Below, in pieces: positions 1-5,730 of a DNA stretch of 5,730 nt. The stretch is taken from the NCBI GenBank assembly GCA_013215025.1, contig JABSRR010000073.1:1-5730 (forward strand), written 5' to 3'. Both the position numbers and the translations under genes were made by a program. Under the pieces are notes generated by a model, which saw nothing but the letters and a program-made list of their open reading frames with translations, made no database searches and was not told the DNA's origin. Positions within the stretch are counted from its first letter, which is position 1; every line of letters starts with the position of its first letter. The DNA is from Pseudomonadales bacterium (GTDB lineage Bacteria; Pseudomonadota; Gammaproteobacteria; Pseudomonadales; DT-91).

Positions 1-1054
1 CAATATCATCCTGCCGTTTAAAGCTGCCAACGCTATAGCCATAAGTCATGCCCGTCAGGGTAAAAAAAAGAAAAATAAACGCGACGATAGATTGTAAAAA
101 AGGTGAGCCTGCTAACTTTCCCGTGGCAGGGTTAAGCAAAATGCCGTGCTCGGGCAATACTGTTAGCGCTAACACAATAAAAAACAATACAGCAACAATG
201 GCTGCACGCTTAAGGGCTTTATTTTCGAGGTCACTTAAAGCTGCATCTGATAGCTCTGCGGTAATTGCCTGTTGCTGTTTTGCACTAGCTTCTTGGATCT
301 GATAGCGACCTAAACTGGGTTCGACGATATATTCGGTGACTGCATACGCGGACAGCGTCACTAGAAAGGTTGATGCCAACATAAAATACCAGTTGGCCTC
401 TGCACCGACTTGATAGTTCTGCGCCACTAATTGCGCTGCTTGCTGAGTAATTCCCGACAGTACTGGGTCAACGGCACCGAGTAATAAATTCGCGCTATAG
501 CCGCCTGAAACACCAGCAAATGCCGCGGCCAAACCGGCCAGCGGATGTCGTCCAAGACTATGAAATATTACCGCCGCTAAAGGTATAAGTACGACATAGC
601 CCAACTCACCAGCGGTATTAGAAATCACTCCCGCAAAAACAATGCATAAAGTCACCAATTTAGCAGGCGCACCAATAATAATTTTACGCATTAGTGCCGA
701 TATTAAACCAGAGCGTTCAGCGATACCGACGCCCAATAAGGCAACCAGTACCGTGCCTAGAGGCGCGAATTGAATAAAATTACTGACTAAGGACGTGAGA
801 ATCCGATGCAGCCCAGCGAGGGTGCAGAGACTGATCACCGAAATACTGCCAGACAGCTCTCGACCCGGACTGCCTAAAGGGCGTGGGTCATTTACTGAGA
901 GCTCAAAAAATGCCGCAATCCCACTCAACAGTACGACGGCGATACTGAGGTATAAAAATAATAAAACGGGGTTAGGCAAGGCGTTGCCAGCTCGCTCAAT
1001 CGTAGCTAAACAACGCATGACTATATTGGCTTTAACGACCTGCCCTTGCTGCAT
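1..1054 (-). CDS. AbgT-family transporter, partial (C-terminus beyond left edge)
   Basis: Inner-membrane transporter of the AbgT family. E. coli AbgT imports p-aminobenzoyl-glutamate, and the relatives MtrF and YdaH are reported to export sulfonamide antimetabolites; which role applies here cannot be told. I translated the minus strand from 1054 to 1: 351 residues, no stop, out of about 510 usual for the family. Family signatures in order: NPVLLFLYL near residue 28 (first membrane segment), FAPLGTVLVALLGVGIAERSG at 96-116, SNTAGELGYVVLIPLA at 145-160, GRHPLAGLAAAFAGVSGGYS at 168-187 followed by ANLLL, then DPVLSGITQQAA at 196-207. Further hydrophobic segments lie near 222-243, 283-301 and 320-341, with a polar loop at 250-282. 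The ATG at 1054 is preceded by AGGAG with a 7-nt spacer and matches the family N-terminus. The start lies inside the end of rdgC (23-nt overlap), implying co-transcription and coupling. The family call is firm; the substrate is not. Confidence 0.9.
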   Translation of the reverse strand, partial: MQQGQVVKANIVMRCLATIERAGNALPNPVLLFLYLSIAVVLLSGIAAFFELSVNDPRPLGSPGRELSGSISVISLCTLAGLHRILTSLVSNFIQFAPLGTVLVALLGVGIAERSGLISALMRKIIIGAPAKLVTLCIVFAGVISNTAGELGYVVLIPLAAVIFHSLGRHPLAGLAAAFAGVSGGYSANLLLGAVDPVLSGITQQAAQLVAQNYQVGAEANWYFMLASTFLVTLSAYAVTEYIVEPSLGRYQIQEASAKQQQAITAELSDAALSDLENKALKRAAIVAVLFFIVLALTVLPEHGILLNPATGKLAGSPFLQSIVAFIFLFFTLTGMTYGYSVGSFKRQDDI

Positions 1055-1982
1055 CAAGACGCTCCTGCTGAACCGAAGATGACTCAGCTTCTCCTCCGAG
1101 CGCCGAGACCAGATCTGATAGCATAGAATGAAGTTCTTGCGCCATCAAACAAAAGTCTACATCAAATTGCTCTGCTGCGGTTTGCACATCGGTTTGCTGT
1201 AACTGATCGTCTATAAGCTCGGAATACTTAAGGCGTTTGATAATAAAGTTTTCATCTAGCATAAACTCAAGTTTATCTTGCCAATTAAGTGCCAGTTGCG
1301 TGACCTGCATACCGGACGCTAGCAGCTGTAAAATATCATCAGATAAGAGATCTTGCTGCTTGCATTTAATACTGCCACCGTGTTGGTGATCTTTTAATTC
1401 ACAGTCAGCACCCAGTTCAAACTGACTGACAGCATCAGCTTGCTGCAGCCATGTTGTCATGCTAGCTGAAATTAGCTGTTTCGCTGTCAATGGTATCAGC
1501 GCTAAGCTGCCGACACAGTCGCGCAATAGGCTTAACAACTCTTCGGCTGCGCTTTGCGAGCCACTATTCACCACAATCAAGCCCTGCTCTACCGCAATAT
1601 ATGCATACAATAATGATGACTTGGCGAAGGCACGTGGTAATAAATCAAAGCGAATTTCATCTTTAAGTCGCTGTTTTTCCTTGCGCGTCAGTTTATGATC
1701 GCCAGCATCCTCTAGCTCGGCAACTTTTGCCGCTAAGGCATCATTGATTACCGATGCGGGTAAGATTTTTTGCTCTTTCTTCAGACACAGCATGATATTG
1801 CCATTAGCCTGATGGTATAAGAGTTCAGAATCCTTTCCCAGCGGGGCCACCCAACCAAGGCTCTGCGGCTCTTGTGCGGTTGTGGCAACAAAAGGCTTAT
1901 GCTGTAAGGCTTTATCAAGCGCCTCTGCGCTCAAAATCCAAGGTTTGGTAAGTCGATAGACAGATAAATTTTTAAACCACAT
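1032..1982 (-). CDS. rdgC: Recombination-associated protein RdgC
   Basis: RdgC is a nucleoid-associated protein that forms a ring-shaped dimer around DNA and limits RecA-mediated strand exchange. The translated protein follows E. coli RdgC from end to end: N-terminal MWFKNLSVYRL, GWVAPLG, the segment KEEKILP-like (KEQKILPASVINDALAAKVA), KDEIRFDLLPRAFAKSS, SLLRDCVGSLALIPL, KCKQQDLLSDDI, LALNWQDKLEFML, IKRLKYSELIDDQ, FDVDFCLMAQEL and LGGEAE near the end. It has 316 residues against 303 in E. coli; the excess is mainly a tail of about 16 residues after LGGEAE. I chose the ATG at 1982 because MWFKNL is where the family begins. The reading frame stays open 25 codons further, to an ATG at 2057, but that ATG sits in the loop of a terminator hairpin and the extra residues match nothing in the family. 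The ribosome site upstream of 1982 is weak. The 3' end overlaps the transporter gene. Confidence 0.95.
   Translation of the reverse strand: MWFKNLSVYRLTKPWILSAEALDKALQHKPFVATTAQEPQSLGWVAPLGKDSELLYHQANGNIMLCLKKEQKILPASVINDALAAKVAELEDAGDHKLTRKEKQRLKDEIRFDLLPRAFAKSSLLYAYIAVEQGLIVVNSGSQSAAEELLSLLRDCVGSLALIPLTAKQLISASMTTWLQQADAVSQFELGADCELKDHQHGGSIKCKQQDLLSDDILQLLASGMQVTQLALNWQDKLEFMLDENFIIKRLKYSELIDDQLQQTDVQTAAEQFDVDFCLMAQELHSMLSDLVSALGGEAESSSVQQERLDAARAGR
1062..1066 (-). promoter_or_regulatory. Ribosome binding site of the AbgT-family gene, inside rdgC
   Basis: AGGAG on the minus strand, 7 nt before the ATG at 1054. It lies within the last codons of rdgC, so ribosomes finishing rdgC pass directly over the initiation site of the transporter gene. 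This site decides the transporter start. Confidence 0.75.
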
Positions 1983-2010
1983 ATTTTTTCGTGAAGGATA
2001 TTGGTATTTT

Positions 2011-2037
2011 GCGGCTCGTAGAAAATTTATCAGCCGC
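2011..2037. repeat. Inverted repeat in the rdgC leader
   Basis: GCGGCT at 2011-2016 is mirrored by AGCCGC at 2032-2037, with a 15-nt AT-rich spacer. It lies between the upstream terminator and the rdgC start, 28 nt before the ATG. On the minus strand TGATAAATT (2032-2024) inside it resembles an extended -10 element (TGn plus 4 of 6 TATAAT matches), but I see no convincing -35. It could be an operator, a leader hairpin or chance; the repeat itself is read directly. Confidence 0.4.
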
Positions 2038-2040
2038 CTG

Positions 2041-2068
2041 AAAAAAAAAGCGGGCAATGCCCGCTTTT
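2041..2068 (-). terminator. Intrinsic terminator of the meta-cleavage operon
   Basis: Perfect stem GCGGGC / GCCCGC (2050-2055 and 2059-2064) with a 3-nt loop, extended by A-T pairs on both sides. On the minus strand it runs straight into nine T residues (complement of 2041-2049). It begins 19 nt after the aldolase stop codon and closes the operon. In the plus direction only four T residues follow, so it is best suited to minus-strand transcripts. It separates the catabolic genes from rdgC. Confidence 0.9.
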
Positions 2069-2086
2069 CTAAAGCAAGGTGTGACC

Positions 2087-3184
2087 TTAATCAGTTACTT
2101 GCTGTTGCTTGCGACCACGCTTATCGATAGACGCTGAGTATTCTTCAATACTCATGCCTTTTTCAGCCGCCTTAATCATATCTAACGCTACGTCAACAAT
2201 CATATCTTCTTGACCACCTACCATGCGACGACGGCCTAGCTCGACAAGGATATCACGTGTTTCAAGGTTATAACGCTCAGCAGCAACCTCGGCATGACGT
2301 AAAAATGAGGAGTAAACACCGGCATAACCTAAAGATAAGGTTTCACGGTCTACACGTACTTCACGATCTTGTAATGGACGTACTAAGTCATCAGCCGCAT
2401 CCATTAATTTATATAAATCAGTACCATGCTGCCAACCCATGCGCTCAAACGCGGCAATCGCCACCTCTAACGGTGCATTACCTGCGCCCGCACCCATGCC
2501 GGCAAGTGAGGCATCAACACGGTTCGCGCCATTTTCTACCGCAGCAATTGAGTTTGCCACACCTAATGACAGGTTATGGTGTGCATGAATACCAATTTCG
2601 GTTTTAGGGTCTAAGGCATCGCGTAAGGCTTTAACGCGGTCGGCTACGTCATGCATATTTTGCGCACCGCCTGAGTCAACCACATATACGGTTTCAGCAC
2701 CGTAGCTTTCCATTAACTTCGCTTGCTCAGCCATTTTAGCCGGCTCAATCATATGCGACATCATTAGGAAGCCAATCGTATCCATACCGAGTGAGCGCGC
2801 GTGCTCGATGTGCTGCTTAGAGACATCGGCTTCTGTACAGTGCGTGGCAACACGGACAGAGCGTACACCCATATCCCAAGCCCAATCAAGGTCTTCCTTG
2901 ATAGCAATGCCTGGCAAAATCAGAGTTGTTAATTTCGCATGTTCTAACACGTCAGCTACAGCACCAATCCACTCTTTGTCTGTGTGTGCGCCGAAGCCGT
3001 AGTTAAATGAAGTACCTGAAAGGCCATCACCATGCGCAACTTCGATGGCATCTACTTTGGCATCATCTAATGCTTTGGCAATCGCTTTAACATGGTCAAT
3101 GCCATACATATGACGAATAGCGTGCATACCATCACGTAGGGTTACGTCTTGGATATATAGTTTTTCTTTTTTAGGGTCAATCAT
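2087..3184 (-). CDS. 4-hydroxy-2-oxovalerate aldolase (DmpG/BphI/MhpE type)
   Basis: Class II, divalent-metal-dependent aldolase that splits 4-hydroxy-2-oxovalerate (or a homologue) into pyruvate and acetaldehyde (or propanal). It normally forms a complex with the acylating aldehyde dehydrogenase encoded just upstream, which channels the aldehyde. Counting from the ATG at 3184, the active-site set falls at the DmpG numbering: R17, D18 and H21 in [12 protein letters not shown]200 and H202 in GIHAHHN, Y291 in [10 protein letters not shown]. Further family blocks are [53 protein letters not shown] and [16 protein letters not shown]. The sequence is much nearer DmpG/BphI than mycobacterial HsaF. 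Length is 365 residues against about 345, the excess being a charged C-terminal tail. An upstream in-frame TTG at 3196 overlaps the ribosome site (GGAG at 3194-3191), so the ATG at 3184 is preferred. The gap to the dehydrogenase gene is 20 nt. Symbols dmpG, bphI and mhpE all fit, so none is assigned. Confidence 0.95.
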   Translation of the reverse strand: MIDPKKEKLYIQDVTLRDGMHAIRHMYGIDHVKAIAKALDDAKVDAIEVAHGDGLSGTSFNYGFGAHTDKEWIGAVADVLEHAKLTTLILPGIAIKEDLDWAWDMGVRSVRVATHCTEADVSKQHIEHARSLGMDTIGFLMMSHMIEPAKMAEQAKLMESYGAETVYVVDSGGAQNMHDVADRVKALRDALDPKTEIGIHAHHNLSLGVANSIAAVENGANRVDASLAGMGAGAGNAPLEVAIAAFERMGWQHGTDLYKLMDAADDLVRPLQDREVRVDRETLSLGYAGVYSSFLRHAEVAAERYNLETRDILVELGRRRMVGGQEDMIVDVALDMIKAAEKGMSIEEYSASIDKRGRKQQQVTD

Positions 3185-3188
3185 CTTT

Positions 3189-3194
3189 CTCTCC
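3189..3194 (-). promoter_or_regulatory. Ribosome binding site of the aldolase gene
   Basis: GGAGAG on the minus strand, with GGAG 6 nt before the ATG at 3184. It lies in the 20-nt gap after the dehydrogenase stop codon. It overlaps the alternative TTG start at 3196 and so rules against it. Confidence 0.75.
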
Positions 3195-3204
3195 AAACCT
3201 TTAC

Positions 3205-4149
3205 TTACGCCGCATCTACATTTAAGTACTTCAATTGCGCAACACGTGTTGCTGTGCCCAAGGCAGCAGAAGTCATGATGTCTAAGTTACCTGCATAAGA
3301 AGGTAGGTAGTGAGCTGCGCCTTCAACCTCTAAAAAGATTGAGCACTTCATGCCCGTGAACTCGCCACGACCAGGAATCGTAAGTGGGTTTGATTCATCG
3401 AAATATTCAAACTGTACGTCTTGCTTTAAGTCATAGCCAGGTACATAAGACTTAACGCCTTCAACAATTTCATTTACCGAGTCAATGATCGCTTGCTCAT
3501 CGGCTGTCTCAGACAAAGTGAACACGGTGTTACGCATAATCATCGGTGGTTCAGCAGGGTTAAGAATAATAATCGCCTTGCCCTGCTCAGCGCCGCCTAC
3601 TTTTTCAATAGCGCGCGCGGTTGTTTGCGTGAACTCATCGATATTGGCACGGGTGCCGGGACCTGCTGATGCTGAAGAAACTGAGGCAACGATTTCAGCA
3701 TAGTGCACCTTAGCTACACGGCTAACTGCGTATACCATTGGAATAGTCGCCTGACCGCCACAGGTAACCATGTTAACGTTTTGCTCTTGCAAGTGTTCTT
3801 CAATGTTTGCTACCGGCACGCAATATGGGCCAATGGCCGCGGGAGTTAGATCAATGACCGTTTTACCGTCTGCTTTTAATGCCTCATTATGTGCCGCATG
3901 AGCGTATGCCGAGGTAGCATCAAAGACAATTTTAATCTCGCCGTAATGGTCCATCGCCTTAAGACCGTCAATGCCTTCGTGGGTCGCTGGAACGCCCATG
4001 CGCTTTGCACGTGCAAGACCGTCTGACTCAGGATCAATGCCTACCATTGCCGCACACTCTAACACATCAGATGTGCGCAAAATTTTAATCATCAGGTCAG
4101 TACCGATGTTACCCGAGCCAATAATGGCTACTTTAACTTTCTGACTCAT
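3205..4149 (-). CDS. Acetaldehyde dehydrogenase (acylating), DmpF/BphJ/MhpF type
   Basis: Cytoplasmic enzyme (EC 1.2.1.10) converting acetaldehyde (or propanal), NAD+ and CoA to the acyl-CoA. It is the partner of the aldolase encoded next and receives its aldehyde by channelling. The protein has 314 residues, the usual length. An N-terminal Rossmann motif GSGNIGTDL (11-19) binds [21 protein letters not shown] (35-52) and [15 protein letters not shown] (99-113) are family blocks. The catalytic cysteine is C130 in [30 protein letters not shown] (158-174), ILNPAEPP (195-202), [11 protein letters not shown] and [13 protein letters not shown] follow. One oddity: residue 207 is Asn in MIMRNTVF, where DmpF, BphJ, MhpF and HsaG, as I recall them, have Asp (MRDT); the codon is AAC. 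The ATG at 4149 gives the standard N-terminus, with a modest GAGAG 9 nt upstream. It lies 33 nt after the hydratase gene. Confidence 0.95.
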   Translation of the reverse strand: MSQKVKVAIIGSGNIGTDLMIKILRTSDVLECAAMVGIDPESDGLARAKRMGVPATHEGIDGLKAMDHYGEIKIVFDATSAYAHAAHNEALKADGKTVIDLTPAAIGPYCVPVANIEEHLQEQNVNMVTCGGQATIPMVYAVSRVAKVHYAEIVASVSSASAGPGTRANIDEFTQTTARAIEKVGGAEQGKAIIILNPAEPPMIMRNTVFTLSETADEQAIIDSVNEIVEGVKSYVPGYDLKQDVQFEYFDESNPLTIPGRGEFTGMKCSIFLEVEGAAHYLPSYAGNLDIMTSAALGTATRVAQLKYLNVDAA

Positions 4150-4182
4150 AGTTATGTTCTCTCGTTAAAAATCTTTTTCCCA

Positions 4183-4971
4183 CTAAACAAACTTGACGGT
4201 ACAGGTGCCAACACCGTGCAAGTCCATTTCCATAATATCACCGGCCACAACGGGCTCTAGGGGCACAAGCGAGCCTGATAGAATCACCTCACCTGCTTTA
4301 AATGGAATGCCGTACTCACCTAAGGTGTTCGCCAGCCATGCAACCGCTGTTAAAGGGTTACCTTGTACAGCGCTACCTAAACCCTCAGATAAAAACTCAC
4401 CGTTTTTCTTAACCGTGACCTTTAAATTAGGTAAATCAACATCGCGTGGGTCTGCTTTACCTTCACCTAAGGTATAAGTGCCACATGAGGCGTTATCGGC
4501 GATGGTATCTTGAATAGCGATTTTCCAATCTTGAATGCGGCTATCCACAATTTCAAAGCATGGCATGATGTAATCGGTAGCATCTAAAACATCTTGCTCG
4601 GTGACACCCGGACCGACTAAGTCTTGCTTTAGCATAAAACCAATTTCAGCTTCAGCACGCGGCGCAATCATATTGCCCGCTATCGGGGTTTCACCATTAT
4701 TAGGGTATTCCATCACATCGGTTAAGAAGCCAAAGTCTGGTCGATGCACACCTAACATTTCTTGTACTACTTTACTGGTAACGCCGATTTTTTTACCAAC
4801 GACTTTCTCGCCATCTTTTTGCAGGCGATTTTCTAACATGCGTAGCGAGATGTAATACGCATCATCAATCGAGATTTCAAGATCACGATCTGTAAACGGT
4901 GTAATTGGCTTGAATGAGCGAAGCGCTTGGTAAAGCTCATCGCCGTAGGCATTAATTTGTTCTTTTTCCAT
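4183..4971 (-). CDS. 2-oxopent-4-enoate (2-hydroxypenta-2,4-dienoate) hydratase
   Basis: Metal-dependent hydratase (EC 4.2.1.80 family; MhpD, BphH, DmpE, TesE) that adds water to the dienoate released by the upstream hydrolase, giving 4-hydroxy-2-oxovalerate or a homologue for the aldolase. It belongs to the fumarylacetoacetate-hydrolase fold. The protein has 262 residues, matching the usual 260-269. Visible features are GKKIGVTS (59-66) with the conserved lysine pair, HRPDFGFLT (76-84), the metal-ligand pair E107/E109 in PRAEAEIGF with E140 in CFEIVDSRI, a block DTIADNASCG, GNPLTAVAWLANTL, and SGSLVPLEPVVAGD near the end. The related 4-oxalocrotonate decarboxylases share this fold; the neighbouring hydrolase and lack of a decarboxylase-type partner in the window favour the hydratase, though not absolutely. 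The start at 4971 fits the family length; its ribosome site is weak (AAGTAAG). It lies 42 nt after the hydrolase gene. Confidence 0.92.
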   Translation of the reverse strand: MEKEQINAYGDELYQALRSFKPITPFTDRDLEISIDDAYYISLRMLENRLQKDGEKVVGKKIGVTSKVVQEMLGVHRPDFGFLTDVMEYPNNGETPIAGNMIAPRAEAEIGFMLKQDLVGPGVTEQDVLDATDYIMPCFEIVDSRIQDWKIAIQDTIADNASCGTYTLGEGKADPRDVDLPNLKVTVKKNGEFLSEGLGSAVQGNPLTAVAWLANTLGEYGIPFKAGEVILSGSLVPLEPVVAGDIMEMDLHGVGTCTVKFV

Positions 4972-5013
4972 GATTGTCTTACTTCAACTTGTCTTCATCT
5001 ATAAATAAGCGAT

Positions 5014-5730
5014 TTAAGCAATATGCTCATTCAAGAAATCAAGGGTGTAGGTATTGAACATCGTTTGGTGCTCAGCCATAACCCAGTGACCACAATTAGA
5101 TACCAATACCATGCGAGCATTGGGCAGACCATGAGCTAATTTCATAATGCCTGTTTCTGGCATCATTTTTTCATCTAGGCCCCAAAATACAATACTAGGC
5201 ACGGTAATCTCGCCAAGCTCTGCGGTCATATTTGGTACTTTCATGGTGGCTAAGGCTTGACCATTTTGCTTGGTGAAAATATCCCAGCGCTCTTCGATAA
5301 GCTCTTCATCAACTACAGACTGATCAAACACCAGGCCTTCGCGGATGAAGCGTTCAAGTGAATCTTTGTTGTACTCGCCAGAGCGGAAGATTTCGCCCAA
5401 AATCGCCATACCTGGCATTTTGAAATACTCTTCTTTCTCTTCCAGGCCGCCAGGCGCCATCAAGTTTAAGGTTTCAACGCGCTCTGGGTGGTAACGCGCG
5501 ATATGCAGTGCGATTGCACCACCGAGCGAGTTACCAATAAATGTCGCTTTCTCTACACCGCAAACATCTAAGGTTTGTAAAATACATTCAGCAAAAAACT
5601 CTACCGGATACTCAACATCATCTGGCTTGTCTGAATAACCGTACCCAATATGGTCGGGAACAATAACGCGGTAGCCGTTTTCGGCTAGAAATGGGTAGTT
5701 GCCTTTAAAATTAGAGTGTCCGCTGGCCCC
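5014..5730 (-). CDS. Alpha/beta hydrolase, probable meta-cleavage product hydrolase, partial (N-terminus beyond right edge)
   Basis: Probable C-C bond hydrolase of the BphD/HsaD/MhpC/CumD type, cleaving the product of extradiol ring opening into a carboxylic acid and a 2-hydroxydienoate. The frame is open from the stop at 5014 to the right edge: 238 residues seen, with roughly 40-50 missing, including most of the HGGGPG oxyanion-loop motif; the first residues GASGHSNFKGNYPFL continue that motif. In visible numbering the nucleophile is S68 in GNSLGG, the acid D186 in FWGLDEKMMP and the base H215 in SNCGHWVMAEH; the Trp after the His is typical of C-C hydrolases. PDHIGYGYSDKP (25-36) and LMAPGGL (90-96) are also standard. 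A helical lid spans about residues 97-170. A TTG at 5463 is only an internal codon, not a start. Family assignment is firm; the meta-cleavage role rests on similarity plus the hydratase, dehydrogenase and aldolase genes that follow. The exact substrate is unknown. Confidence 0.9.
   Translation of the reverse strand, partial: GASGHSNFKGNYPFLAENGYRVIVPDHIGYGYSDKPDDVEYPVEFFAECILQTLDVCGVEKATFIGNSLGGAIALHIARYHPERVETLNLMAPGGLEEKEEYFKMPGMAILGEIFRSGEYNKDSLERFIREGLVFDQSVVDEELIEERWDIFTKQNGQALATMKVPNMTAELGEITVPSIVFWGLDEKMMPETGIMKLAHGLPNARMVLVSNCGHWVMAEHQTMFNTYTLDFLNEHIA

Noticed and set aside
62..75. Runs of eight and five A residues in the transporter gene as a possible frameshift site
   Set aside because: The minus-strand frame continues in phase through both runs into sequence that still looks like a family membrane segment, so there is no sign of a break.
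1983..2057. 25-residue N-terminal extension of RdgC from an in-frame ATG at 2057
   Set aside because: The ATG lies in the terminator loop, there is no ribosome site, and the residues before MWFKNL match nothing in the family.
2257..2607. 116-codon open frame on the plus strand, and similar plus-strand frames at 48-302, 795-1082, 1459-1698, 2808-3002, 3485-3703, 4193-4477 and 4601-4855
   Set aside because: Each lies antisense within a well-conserved minus-strand gene, and none shows a recognisable family motif.
3185..3196. TTG start adding four residues to the aldolase
   Set aside because: The TTG overlaps the GGAG ribosome site that serves the ATG at 3184, and the ATG gives exact DmpG residue numbering.
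4974..4995. Direct repeat TTGTCTT twice, 8 nt apart, between the hydrolase and hydratase genes
   Set aside because: Only 7 nt long within a short AT-rich gap; easily chance, with no supporting context for a regulatory role.
5014..5463. Hydrolase read as a complete 149-residue protein starting at TTG 5463
   Set aside because: The frame stays open to the right edge and encodes the conserved GNSLGG nucleophile motif upstream of that codon, so the gene is longer and cut by the window.

Overview
The window holds a tightly packed set of genes that all read on the minus strand, so they are transcribed from the right edge towards the left. It suggests a gammaproteobacterium, possibly a marine one. 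RdgC is essentially confined to beta- and gammaproteobacteria, the catabolic proteins resemble the Pseudomonas Dmp/Bph and E. coli Mhp families, and base composition is moderate (mid-40s % GC by eye). The genus cannot be fixed from this sequence alone.

Right part (about 2041-5730): the lower part of an aromatic meta-cleavage operon. In transcription order it encodes an alpha/beta-fold C-C hydrolase (N-terminus beyond the right edge), 2-hydroxypenta-2,4-dienoate (2-oxopent-4-enoate) hydratase, acylating acetaldehyde dehydrogenase and 4-hydroxy-2-oxovalerate aldolase. Gaps are only 42, 33 and 20 nt, and a strong intrinsic terminator follows the aldolase. The hydrolase would split a ring-cleavage product into an acid and a 2-hydroxydienoate. 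The hydratase adds water to the dienoate. The aldolase cuts the product to pyruvate plus a short aldehyde, and the dehydrogenase, normally complexed with the aldolase, turns the aldehyde into an acyl-CoA. No ring-cleavage dioxygenase or regulator lies in the window, so the aromatic (or steroid-like) growth substrate cannot be named.

Left part (1-about 2040): rdgC, encoding a RecA-modulating DNA-binding protein, begins just past the terminator. It overlaps by 23 nt the start of an AbgT-family membrane transporter gene that runs off the left edge. This pair looks like a separate, translationally coupled unit unrelated to the catabolic operon.

Three starts needed attention. rdgC should start at 1982 rather than at an in-frame ATG inside the terminator hairpin. 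The aldolase should start at the ATG at 3184 rather than an upstream TTG. The hydrolase is open to the right edge. There is no stretch over 300 nt without a gene. I see no RNA gene, mobile element, CRISPR array or clearly undescribed system. The most interesting details are an Asn in the acetaldehyde dehydrogenase where characterised relatives have Asp, the rdgC/abgT overlap, and an inverted repeat in the rdgC leader.
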